From Elusimicrobia bacterium RBG_16_66_12 (GTDB lineage Bacteria > Elusimicrobiota > Elusimicrobia > UBA1565 > UBA9628): a stretch of 6,762 nt of DNA. Of the stretch, positions 1 to 6,062 are shown piece by piece; the first letter of the stretch is position 1, and each line of letters starts with the position of its first letter. Made by a program: the position numbers and the translations under genes. The DNA lies in the NCBI GenBank assembly GCA_001800005.1, contig MGUL01000155.1, forward strand, positions 8,825 to 15,586. Direction: 5' to 3'. The notes beneath the pieces are model-generated. The model had not been told where the DNA came from, searched no databases, and saw only the letters and a list, made by a program, of their open reading frames with translations.

Positions 1-2
1 TC

Positions 3-1832
3 CCGGAGAAGATCGGCAAGACCTGGATCTACTACAAGCACACCGGCCGGCAGGACCAGGCCGTCCTTTATAAGTCCCGCACCCTCTACGGCAAGCCCGA
101 AGTCCTGCTCGACCCCAACGCCCTCTCGACCGACGGGACCGCCGCGCTGTCCGGGACCGCCTTCTCGAAGAAGGGCGACTCCATGGCCTACGGCATCTCG
201 CGCAACGGCTCGGACTGGAGCGAGTGGAAGGTCCGCGACGTGAAGACAGGCCAGGACCTTCCCGAGACCATACGCTGGATGAAGACCGGCGGCGTGACCT
301 GGGCCAAGGACGGCTCCGGCTTTTATTACACGCGCTACACCGAGCCAAAGCCCGGCGAGGAATACAGCGGCGTCACCAAGGATCCAAAAATCTACTTCCA
401 TCGCCTCAGAACCCGGCAGGACCAGGACCGCCTCGTCTACGAGCGCCCCGACCAGCCCGATTGGAGCCTGGGCGCTTCACTCAGCAAGGACGGGCGCTTC
501 CTTCTCGTCTACCAGTTCGAGGGCACCGAGCCCAAAAACCGCATCTTCGTCAAGGACCTCAAGCTCCCCGGCTCGCGGTTCGAGCCCCTCTTCGACGGCT
601 TCGACGCCTCCTACTCCGTCATCGGCGCCGACGGCGACCGCTTCTACGTGCAGACCACGAAGGACGCCCCGCGCGGCCGCCTGATCGCAGTGGACCGAAG
701 ACGCCCCCAGCCCTCGCGCTGGAAGGACATCATCCCCCAGGCGGAAGGCAGCGCCGTTCTCGAAAGCGTGCAGAAGACGAAGGATCGCTTCGCGGCGGTC
801 TGGAGCCGGGACGCCCACCAGACGCTGAAGGTCTACGGCCCGCGCGGCGTCTTCCTGCGCGAGGCGAAGCTCCCCGGCCTGGGCTCGGTCTCGGGCATCG
901 CCGACAACACCAAGCGCGGCGGCTACCTGGAGTTCACCTCCTACGCGCACCCGCGCACCGTCTTCCACGTGAACATGGACACCGGCAAGCTTCGCGCCTT
1001 CCGCCGCCCCGGCGTGGACTTCGACCCCAAGAAGTACGAGGTCAAGCAGATCTTCTACGGATCCAAGGACGGCACCAAGGTCCCGATGTTCATCGTCCAC
1101 AAGAAAGGCCTGAAGCTGGACGGGACCAACCCGACCTACCTGTATGGCTACGGCGGCTTCAACATCTCGCTCAACCCCAGCTTCAGCTCGGCGATGCTGG
1201 CCTGGATGGAGATGGGCGGCGTCTACGCGGTGGCCAACCTGCGCGGCGGCGGCGAGTACGGCCAGGAATGGCACGACGCCGGGCGCCTGGACAAGAAGCA
1301 GAACGTCTTCGACGACTTCATCGCAGCGGGCGAGCACCTGATCGCCGCGGGCTACACCTCGTCGAAGCGCCTGGCCATCGGCGGAGGCTCCAACGGCGGC
1401 CTGCTGGTGGGCGCGGTGATGACGCAGCGCCCCGACCTGTTCGGCGCGGCCGTGCCGGAGGTCGGCGTGATGGACATGCTCCGCTTCCACCTCTTCACCG
1501 TCGGCAAGGGCTGGAAGTCCGACTACGGCTCCTCTGAGACCAAGGCGGGCTTCGACACCCTGATCAAGTATTCGCCGCTGCACAACGTGAAGTCCGGCAC
1601 GCCTTACCCCGCGACGATGGTGATGACCGGCGACCACGACGACCGCGTGGTCCCCGCCCACAGCCACAAGTTCGCCGCGACCCTGCAGGCCGCCCAGGCG
1701 GCAAGCGCGCCGATCCTCACGCGCATCGAGACCAACGCCGGCCACGGCGCGGGCACGCCGATTCGCAAGTGGATCGAGGAAGTCGCCGACAAGTGGGCCT
1801 TCCTGCTGAAGGCGCTGGGAGCGCGGCGCTAG
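3..1832 (+). CDS. Prolyl oligopeptidase (peptidase family S9A), 5'-truncated by the window edge
   Basis: This serine peptidase of the alpha/beta-hydrolase fold would cleave short peptides after proline. The frame is open from base 3 and 609 residues are visible; family members have about 700, so roughly the first 80-100 residues (and any signal peptide) lie outside, and the cellular location cannot be judged. Visible residues 1 to about 345 are propeller sequence, with the family motifs NTG-like HTGRQDQ and TTKDAPRGRL. The catalytic domain follows: YGYGGFNIS (oxyanion Tyr at visible 383, S1-pocket Phe at 386), LRGGGEYG, nucleophile Ser in GGGSNGGLL (visible 463, bases 1389-1391), Trp in GWKSDYG (504, equivalent to porcine Trp595), catalytic Asp in TGDHDDRVVP (546) with substrate-binding Arg (548), and His in NAGHGAG (581). 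All key residues are intact, so the enzyme is probably active. The internal ATG at 183 lies in mid-propeller and is not the start. Its TAG overlaps the stop of the convergent receiver gene. Confidence 0.96.
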   Translation, partial: PEKIGKTWIYYKHTGRQDQAVLYKSRTLYGKPEVLLDPNALSTDGTAALSGTAFSKKGDSMAYGISRNGSDWSEWKVRDVKTGQDLPETIRWMKTGGVTWAKDGSGFYYTRYTEPKPGEEYSGVTKDPKIYFHRLRTRQDQDRLVYERPDQPDWSLGASLSKDGRFLLVYQFEGTEPKNRIFVKDLKLPGSRFEPLFDGFDASYSVIGADGDRFYVQTTKDAPRGRLIAVDRRRPQPSRWKDIIPQAEGSAVLESVQKTKDRFAAVWSRDAHQTLKVYGPRGVFLREAKLPGLGSVSGIADNTKRGGYLEFTSYAHPRTVFHVNMDTGKLRAFRRPGVDFDPKKYEVKQIFYGSKDGTKVPMFIVHKKGLKLDGTNPTYLYGYGGFNISLNPSFSSAMLAWMEMGGVYAVANLRGGGEYGQEWHDAGRLDKKQNVFDDFIAAGEHLIAAGYTSSKRLAIGGGSNGGLLVGAVMTQRPDLFGAAVPEVGVMDMLRFHLFTVGKGWKSDYGSSETKAGFDTLIKYSPLHNVKSGTPYPATMVMTGDHDDRVVPAHSHKFAATLQAAQAASAPILTRIETNAGHGAGTPIRKWIEEVADKWAFLLKALGARR

Positions 1833-2236
1833 GAGCCCGCCGGAGGAGACTTCGCGGGTAAAACCCCGGCCAGGGTCCAGACATAATCGCGGATCTTGTC
1901 CAGATTGAGGGGCTTGGCCATCAGCCCGATGGCCGGGTCGTTCTTCGGCAGGAGCTCCTTCGCCTTCGCGAGGTCCATCCCCGTCATGAAGATGAAGGGA
2001 ACCCGCGGGATTCTGGGATCCTCGCGCAGTCGTTTCAGCGTGGAGGGGCCGTCGCCGAATCCGGGCATATGGATGTCGGAGATGATCAGGAACGGCCTGA
2101 GATCCCTCGCCTGGATGAACGCCTGCAGCGCGTCGCCGGCGGTCGTGATCGTGAACGCGGGATGCTGCAGGGCCTCCTCGAGGATCATGAGGATGGCGGG
2201 ATCGTCATCGACCAGCAGTATCCATTTCTTGGCCAT
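1829..2236 (-). CDS. Stand-alone receiver-domain response regulator (CheY-like)
   Basis: The 135-residue protein is a single receiver domain with no output domain. Phosphorelay residues are all present: acidic pocket Asp10-Asp12 in LLVDDDP, phosphoacceptor Asp54 in ISDIHMPG, Thr85 in FMTG and Lys108 in AKPL. It is therefore expected to accept phosphate from a histidine kinase and act through protein contacts, as single-domain regulators do. No kinase is in the window. The last residues after about 122 (LPAKSPPAGS) form a short Pro/Ala/Ser tail. No Shine-Dalgarno sequence precedes the ATG, but no in-frame upstream start exists because a TAA lies in frame just upstream. It lies 42 nt downstream of the PilZ-like gene on the same strand and has a likely promoter of its own, so it could be read both from the cluster and independently. 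Its TAG shares the palindrome CTAG with the stop of the convergent peptidase. The partner is unknown; the degenerate receiver protein nearby is one candidate. Confidence 0.95.
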   Translation of the reverse strand: MAKKWILLVDDDPAILMILEEALQHPAFTITTAGDALQAFIQARDLRPFLIISDIHMPGFGDGPSTLKRLREDPRIPRVPFIFMTGMDLAKAKELLPKNDPAIGLMAKPLNLDKIRDYVWTLAGVLPAKSPPAGS

Positions 2237-2244
2237 AGGAAGAG

Positions 2245-2258
2245 GCGCGCTCGCGCGC
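2245..2258 (-). other. GC hairpin in the leader of the receiver gene
   Basis: The minus strand reads GCGCGC-GA-GCGCGC, a perfect self-complementary element that can fold as a 5-6 bp stem with a tiny loop. It ends 8 nt before the ATG of the receiver gene and lies inside the transcript predicted from the promoter at 2276-2305. A pyrimidine stretch CTCTTCCT, not a T-run, follows, so it is not a convincing intrinsic terminator. It could modulate translation or pausing, or be chance in GC-rich DNA. Confidence 0.3.
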
Positions 2259-2275
2259 TGCGCCGTTATTCTAAC

Positions 2276-2305
2276 ATTCTAGGAGCGCGAGAGGAGGTCG
2301 GTCAA
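2276..2305 (-). promoter_or_regulatory. Probable sigma70-type promoter of the receiver gene
   Basis: On the minus strand TTGACC (2305-2300) and TAGAAT (2281-2276) are separated by 18 bp; each matches the consensus hexamer at five of six positions. The predicted transcription start is near 2269, leaving a leader of about 33 nt before the ATG at 2236. The -35 lies inside the final codons of the PilZ-like gene and the -10 overlaps its TAG stop, so the promoter is embedded in the upstream gene. Confidence 0.55.
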
Positions 2306-2593
2306 GGATCTGGCGAGGGCGCGGCGCTGGACCTCGTCGAGGAACTTAAGCTCCGCCAGGCGGCGGCCGTCGGCGTCGTCTTCGGCGTGCTCGACGCGGG
2401 CACGGACGGCTTCGAACTCGCCGCCTCCCAGTCCGAAGGAGAGCAGGACGATCTCCCCCTTGAGCAGGCGCGTCGCGGTGGACAGTTCCGCTCCGCCGGA
2501 CGTCAGCGTGAGCAGGCGTCCCCAGGAATCCTGGCGCGCCGCCTCCGGCGGAAAGCTCAGCAGGGCCGGGATAAGTCCGGGGGCGCGTCTCAC
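2279..2593 (-). CDS. Small PilZ-like domain protein with degenerate c-di-GMP motifs
   Basis: A 104-residue protein read from GTG at 2593. The GTG overlaps the TGA of the preceding gene (GTGA), and GAGGA at 2604-2600 gives a Shine-Dalgarno site six bases upstream. The same frame stays open further upstream to 2932, but that part is Arg/Gly/Ala-rich antisense-like sequence lying within the real upstream gene. The pattern fits PilZ: strand and turn LLTLTSGGAEL (27-37), KGEIVLLSF (45-53), FEAVRARVEHA (60-70), then AELKFLDE (80-87) and a final helix to residue 102. Canonical PilZ proteins bind cyclic di-GMP through RxxxR and [D/N]xSxxG. Here the second motif is TxTxxG (residues 29-34) and no RxxxR precedes it, so nucleotide binding is doubtful and a protein-binding role is more likely. 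The family call rests on pattern recognition only. Tight coupling to the membrane pseudo-receiver gene suggests the two products work together. Confidence 0.75.
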   Translation of the reverse strand: MRRAPGLIPALLSFPPEAARQDSWGRLLTLTSGGAELSTATRLLKGEIVLLSFGLGGGEFEAVRARVEHAEDDADGRRLAELKFLDEVQRRALARSLTDLLSRS

Positions 2594-3744
2594 CTCGAAT
2601 CCTCGCGGCGATGGCGGAACAGACGCGCCGGCCCCTTGCCGTCGCGGCGCTCGGCCACCGTCCAGAACCGGTCTCCGTCCCAGGCCAGGCCGGTCGGCGC
2701 GTAGGTCCCGTCGCCGTATTCCGGAAGGGAGATGGCGGCGACGAACTGCTCGGGACGCTCCAAGTCGAGCCGGCGCAGCAGACGGTCGCCGGCGTCGAGC
2801 GTCCAGAGCGCGCCGCCGTCCCAGACCAGGGCCACGGGCTTGAGGCCCGCGACGCGGTGCGAGGACAGCACCGTCAGCGCCGCGTCGGGCAGATGCTTGC
2901 GCAGGACCTTCGCGTGCGCGTCCAGGATCCACAGGTAGAGGCCGTCGAACGCGATGCCCGCCGCGCCCGGCGCGCCGTTCGGGAAGCGCTCGAGCGGCGT
3001 CAGCCTCGCGTCCTTCATCCTCCGCACCACGGCCCCGTCGGCGGTCGCCGTCCAGACGGCGTCGGCGGCGAAGGTCGCGGCGACGGGCGTCTCGGCCGGC
3101 AGGTGGCGCAGTCCCAGGACCCTCGCGTCGGCGCGCGAGTGCTGATAGAGCGACTGGGAGAACCAGTCCACCACCCAGAGGTCCGAGCCGTCGAACGCCA
3201 GCCCGGCGGGATGCGAGACGGGCAGGTCCCAGCGGTCGACCCGCGCCGCCTCGGCGCGGCGCAGCCGCTCGGCGCGGCGCAGCGAGGCCGCGCCGAGGGA
3301 CACGGCGAAGAAGGCGCCGACGGCCAGCGCGTACCAGGCCGCGGAGCGGCGCCGCGGGGCTAGGCGCACCGGTGTGAGCGCCGTGCCCGTGAAGCGCAGG
3401 CTCTTGGAGACGCAGGCCTTCAGATCCTCGCGCGTCCAGGGAGGAGCGACGACCTCGAAAGCGCCCGCCCGCATCAGCGCGACCGCGCGCGTCGCGTCGC
3501 GCGTCTTCAGGGCCACGAGCACGGGCATCAAAGGATACGCGCGGACCAGCTCCCGGGTCAGAACCTCGGCGTCGGCGCCGCCGCCGTCGACGACGAGGAA
3601 GGCGCGGGAGCGGCCCTCGCGCGCGGACTCCACGGCCTGGTCCAGGCGCGCGGCGCCGTCGACGCGATGCCCCAGCTCGCCGAGGAGCAGGGAGAGCTCC
3701 TCGCGATCCCCGGTCTCGGCGGCGAGCAGTCCGATCTCGCTCAT
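2590..3744 (-). CDS. Membrane protein: N-terminal pseudo-receiver, one TM helix, C-terminal beta-propeller-like repeats
   Basis: 384 residues, not a family I recognise by name. Residues 1-115 follow the receiver fold in NtrC style: IGLLAAETGD in place of the acidic pocket, FLVVDGG with Asp53 where the phosphoacceptor sits, PVLVAL, then GAFEVVAPPW aligned to the usual GAFDYLPKPF. The conserved Thr and Lys are replaced and the acidic pair is mostly lost, so phosphorylation is unlikely. A hydrophobic helix (134-155) follows an RRR cluster. Residues 175-380 contain about five repeats of a Gly-x-x-(Phe/Trp)-Asp-Gly-x-x-(Leu/Phe)-Trp type (LAFDGSDLW, IAFDGLYLW, LVWDGGALW, LAWDGDRFW, plus a degenerate ATFAADAVW), as in NHL/YVTN-like propellers. 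If residues 1-133 are cytosolic, the propeller is periplasmic, but arginines also flank the helix on its C-terminal side, so topology is uncertain. The ATG lies 4 nt after the stop of the barrel gene, with no Shine-Dalgarno site, which suggests translational coupling. Confidence 0.88.
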   Translation of the reverse strand: MSEIGLLAAETGDREELSLLLGELGHRVDGAARLDQAVESAREGRSRAFLVVDGGGADAEVLTRELVRAYPLMPVLVALKTRDATRAVALMRAGAFEVVAPPWTREDLKACVSKSLRFTGTALTPVRLAPRRRSAAWYALAVGAFFAVSLGAASLRRAERLRRAEAARVDRWDLPVSHPAGLAFDGSDLWVVDWFSQSLYQHSRADARVLGLRHLPAETPVAATFAADAVWTATADGAVVRRMKDARLTPLERFPNGAPGAAGIAFDGLYLWILDAHAKVLRKHLPDAALTVLSSHRVAGLKPVALVWDGGALWTLDAGDRLLRRLDLERPEQFVAAISLPEYGDGTYAPTGLAWDGDRFWTVAERRDGKGPARLFRHRREDSR

Positions 3745-3748
3745 GGGC

Positions 3749-5098
3749 TCAGGGTTTCGGCGAGGGGATCAGCAGCACGGCCCCCTCGTCGGGCAGGCCG
3801 CGCTGGACCTTGTCGCGGTTCGCCTCGTAGATCTTCTCCCACAGGTTCGGGTCGCCGTAGTACCGGCCGGCGACGGAGCGCAGGGTGTCCCCGGCGGCCA
3901 CGCGGTGGTTCTTGGGCCAGGCCGGCGGCGCGGGCCTCGGCGGGGGCTGGGGCAGCACGAGGGGCTTGGCCGTCCGCCGCTGCGCGGCTTCCTGGTCTTT
4001 GGTCCGATAGTCGATCTCATCGTTGCGCTTGAGCAGGGCTCGGTACCGGTCCTGCGCCTCTCGCGCGCGCAGCTCCAGCGAGCGCAGCTGCGCCTCGACG
4101 GCCGCCTTGTTGGTCTGCGCGGAGGCCGCCTCGACGTCGAGGGTCTTGCGGCGGTCCTCCAGGCGGTCGATCTCGACGCGCAGGGTCTCGGCCTCGGCCG
4201 CGGAGCGCCCCATATACTGCGCCGCGAACGACGGGGCGCCGAAGCGGTACTGGAATGTGGCCTGGTAGCCGCCGGCGGGGCGGTGGATCCCGGCCGCGGG
4301 CAGCGACATCGCGATGTCCAGGATGACGGGAGAGAAGTTCACGCCCAGGCCGAAAGCCACGGTGTTGACTCCGTCAAGGCTGAGACCCTTGCCGCCGCGC
4401 ACGCGCAGCAGGCCCTGGAGGAAGACCGCCTCGACGCCGGGGTAGAACTCGGCCAGGCCTCCCTTGACGCGGAAATCCCCGACGAAGGTCACGCGCTTCT
4501 TCCAGGCGTAGCTGCCGGCCAGCACGAGGCCGCCGCGCGGCACGCCCACGTCGCTGGTCAGATCCGTGAGGGCCGCGCCCAAGGTCAGCCCCATGTCGGT
4601 GCGGGCGAGAGCCCCCGCGTCACAGCCCAGGCCGAACTTGCCTCCCTTGGCCCGGCCCCGGTCCACGTTGACGAACTTGAAGTTGCCTCCGACCTTGAGC
4701 GGCTTGGACAAGGGCAGCTGCAGGACCTTGAGCTCCCGCGCGAAATTGAAGAGCATGGTGTCCATGTCGCCGCTGTTGTTCTGGCGGACCATGGAATAGC
4801 CGACGCCGACGGTGGCGGTGTTGATCGGCTCGTAGGGGCGCATGTAGGCCCCGGAGGCGTAGGTGAGGGTGCCGATCGGCGAGAGCATCCGGCCCAGGGA
4901 GCCCGCGGCCTGGGTGTACGGCGTGTTGGCCGGGCCCGCGGGGTTGTAGAACATCCCGTAAGCGTCGTCGGCGACGGCCGCGTACGCGTGGCCCATGCCC
5001 ATCGCGCGCGCGCCGGGCAGGACGTCGTTGAAACCCACGCCCCCGGCCGGCGCGGCCGGGAACGCCGCCGCGAACAGGAGCGAAAGCAGCTTCCTCAT
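3749..5098 (-). CDS. PorV/PorQ-like outer-membrane barrel fused to a coiled coil and a C-terminal LysM domain
   Basis: 449 residues, likely exported. Residues 1-19 look like a signal peptide (MRKLL, hydrophobic core, AAPAGG). The mature protein opens with the hallmark of PorV/PorQ and FadL-like barrels: GARAMGMGHAY (29-39) then AVADDAYGMFYNPAG (41-55). Alternating beta-strand sequence continues to about 290. Residues 297-373 are charged and heptad-like (RVEIDRLEDRRKTL, QLRSLELRAREAQDRYRALL), fitting a coiled coil. A Pro-rich linker (379-396) leads to a LysM domain (398-445: HRVAAGDTLRSVAGRYYGD, then LWEKIYEANRD, ending VLLIP), which binds N-acetylglucosamine in peptidoglycan. The product could thus tie an outer-membrane barrel to the cell wall. 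PorV proteins are known from type IX secretion, but no other such component is seen here, so I do not assign that role. It heads a tight minus-strand gene set. The ATG has no Shine-Dalgarno site. Confidence 0.9.
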   Translation of the reverse strand: MRKLLSLLFAAAFPAAPAGGVGFNDVLPGARAMGMGHAYAAVADDAYGMFYNPAGPANTPYTQAAGSLGRMLSPIGTLTYASGAYMRPYEPINTATVGVGYSMVRQNNSGDMDTMLFNFARELKVLQLPLSKPLKVGGNFKFVNVDRGRAKGGKFGLGCDAGALARTDMGLTLGAALTDLTSDVGVPRGGLVLAGSYAWKKRVTFVGDFRVKGGLAEFYPGVEAVFLQGLLRVRGGKGLSLDGVNTVAFGLGVNFSPVILDIAMSLPAAGIHRPAGGYQATFQYRFGAPSFAAQYMGRSAAEAETLRVEIDRLEDRRKTLDVEAASAQTNKAAVEAQLRSLELRAREAQDRYRALLKRNDEIDYRTKDQEAAQRRTAKPLVLPQPPPRPAPPAWPKNHRVAAGDTLRSVAGRYYGDPNLWEKIYEANRDKVQRGLPDEGAVLLIPSPKP

Positions 5099-5107
5099 AC
5101 GGAACTG

Positions 5108-5113
5108 ATCATA
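5108..5113 (-). promoter_or_regulatory. Possible -10 element for the barrel-LysM gene
   Basis: TATGAT on the minus strand matches the -10 consensus at five of six positions and lies 9 nt upstream of the ATG at 5098. No good -35 is seen at 16-18 bp. Transcription from here would begin about 3 nt before the ATG, leaving almost no leader, in keeping with the absence of a Shine-Dalgarno sequence. Confidence 0.35.
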
Positions 5114-5142
5114 GCGAATTGATGTTACGGCTTTGAGAACTC

Positions 5143-5171
5143 TTGACTCGGCGCGTCGGGCGGGCCATAAT
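5143..5171 (+). promoter_or_regulatory. Sigma70-type promoter for the plus-strand membrane protein, predicted leaderless transcript
   Basis: TTGACT (5143-5148) and CATAAT (5166-5171) match the consensus hexamers at five of six positions each, with the optimal 17 bp spacing. The usual start site seven bases past the -10 falls at 5178-5179, on or beside the A of the ATG, so the mRNA should have no leader. The 80-nt interval 5099-5178 between the divergent genes is AT-richer than its surroundings and holds this promoter and the opposing -10. Confidence 0.65.
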
Positions 5172-5178
5172 CAGGGAG

Positions 5179-6048
5179 ATGAGCGAAACACCCCCTGCCC
5201 GCACGGGCCGCTTCGGGACGATCTTCGTGATCGTGGTCGTCGTCGGCTCGGCCGTCGGAGTGCTGGGCTGGCACCTGATCGCCAACCGGAACGCCGGGTC
5301 CGTGGACAACGCCGGCTTCGACCTGGACAAGGCGCCGGAAGCCGCGCGCCCGGCCGCCGCCCCCGTGTCACGCCGGCCCGAGGCCGCCCCCCAGTCCAGC
5401 CTGGGGTCGATCAATGTCGATGATGACATGAAGGTCGCCGCCCCCCGGAAGGCCGCCCCCGCGGCCCCCCGGAAGAGAGAGTCGATCCGCGAGAGTTTCG
5501 CCAAGGCCGCGCGCGCGCACGAACCCGCCCTGCGTCGGTTCGCCGAACGCATGGCCGCCGAAGAGCCCGCGATCTCGGAGTTCGGCCGGGATTGGATGAG
5601 CGCCCCGGACCTTAAGAAGCTGAGCAAAGACTACCGGCGCGACAAAGATCTCATCCGATTCATGGTCGCAGCCTCAGGATCCGCGAGCTTCGGCAAACTG
5701 CTCAAGAAGCACGCCGGATCGACCGATCTGCGCCGGTTCATCCGCCAGGCGGTCCAAGAGTGCCCGGAGGGTCTGCGCGCCTCGGCCGAGGAGCTGATCG
5801 GGGATGACCGCGCCGTCAAGGACCTCTTCACCAATGCGACCAAAGCCCTCGGCCTGCCCTCGACCATCGCGGGGATCCTCGAACGCGGCAAGCCCCCCAA
5901 GGTCCACCTCGCGAAGGACGACCCCTCCAAAAACGAAACCCCCTCCGCCGATCAGAACAAGGCGATGACCGACATGATGAACAACCCGGAGATGCAGAAG
6001 ATCATGCAGCAGGGCCAACAGGCCCCGCCCGTCAGCGTCGGCCGGTAG
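5179..6048 (+). CDS. Single-pass membrane-anchored helical protein of unknown function with STI1-like tail
   Basis: 289 residues from the ATG at 5179; I do not recognise the family. An in-frame TTG at 5143 would extend it by 12 residues but coincides with the -35 hexamer, so the ATG is preferred. A hydrophobic helix spans 13-34 (FGTIFVIVVVVGSAVGVLGW) after a short Arg-containing N-terminus, giving an N-in anchor without a clear cleavage site; the rest is probably periplasmic. Residues 51-98 are a Pro/Ala/Arg linker. Residues 101-235 are helical and charged, with three loosely similar units containing APDLKKLSK, STDLRRFIRQ and AVKDLFTNA. The tail 262-277 reads AMTDMMNNPEMQKIMQ, resembling the Asn-Pro-x-Met-Gln helices of STI1/DP domains found in co-chaperones. 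A lone Cys (195) lies in the helical part. It is divergent from the barrel gene with a shared 80-nt promoter region, so co-regulation is possible. It ends 14 nt before the convergent hydrolase gene; no terminator with a T-run lies between. Confidence 0.88.
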   Translation: MSETPPARTGRFGTIFVIVVVVGSAVGVLGWHLIANRNAGSVDNAGFDLDKAPEAARPAAAPVSRRPEAAPQSSLGSINVDDDMKVAAPRKAAPAAPRKRESIRESFAKAARAHEPALRRFAERMAAEEPAISEFGRDWMSAPDLKKLSKDYRRDKDLIRFMVAASGSASFGKLLKKHAGSTDLRRFIRQAVQECPEGLRASAEELIGDDRAVKDLFTNATKALGLPSTIAGILERGKPPKVHLAKDDPSKNETPSADQNKAMTDMMNNPEMQKIMQQGQQAPPVSVGR

Positions 6049-6062
6049 CCCCGCGGCTCGCC

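Noticed and set aside
477..1745. Long minus-strand open frame (422 codons) opposite the prolyl oligopeptidase
   Set aside because: The plus strand encodes an intact peptidase with all catalytic residues; the antisense product has biased composition and no motif.
2594..2932. N-terminal extension of the PilZ-like frame
   Set aside because: This part is Arg/Gly/Ala-rich and lies out of frame within the propeller gene on the same strand; the GTG at 2593 with its Shine-Dalgarno site explains the real start.
3749..5098. Type IX secretion role for the PorV-like protein
   Set aside because: No other type IX component or type IX C-terminal sorting domain is visible in the window, and PorV-like barrels also occur without that system.
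3374..5122. Long plus-strand open frame (582 codons) opposite the barrel and membrane-protein genes
   Set aside because: Its product is low-complexity Arg/Gly/Ala/Val-rich sequence with no fold pattern, while the opposite strand encodes a recognisable signal peptide, barrel motif and LysM. It is a GC-rich antisense shadow.
5143..5178. TTG start adding 12 residues to the membrane-anchored protein
   Set aside because: The TTG is the first triplet of the -35 hexamer and the intervening bases hold the -10, so this part is more likely promoter than coding.
6046..6062. Possible terminator between the convergent genes (AGCC...GGCT)
   Set aside because: The stem is only about 4 bp and no T-run follows on either strand, so it does not support a terminator call.
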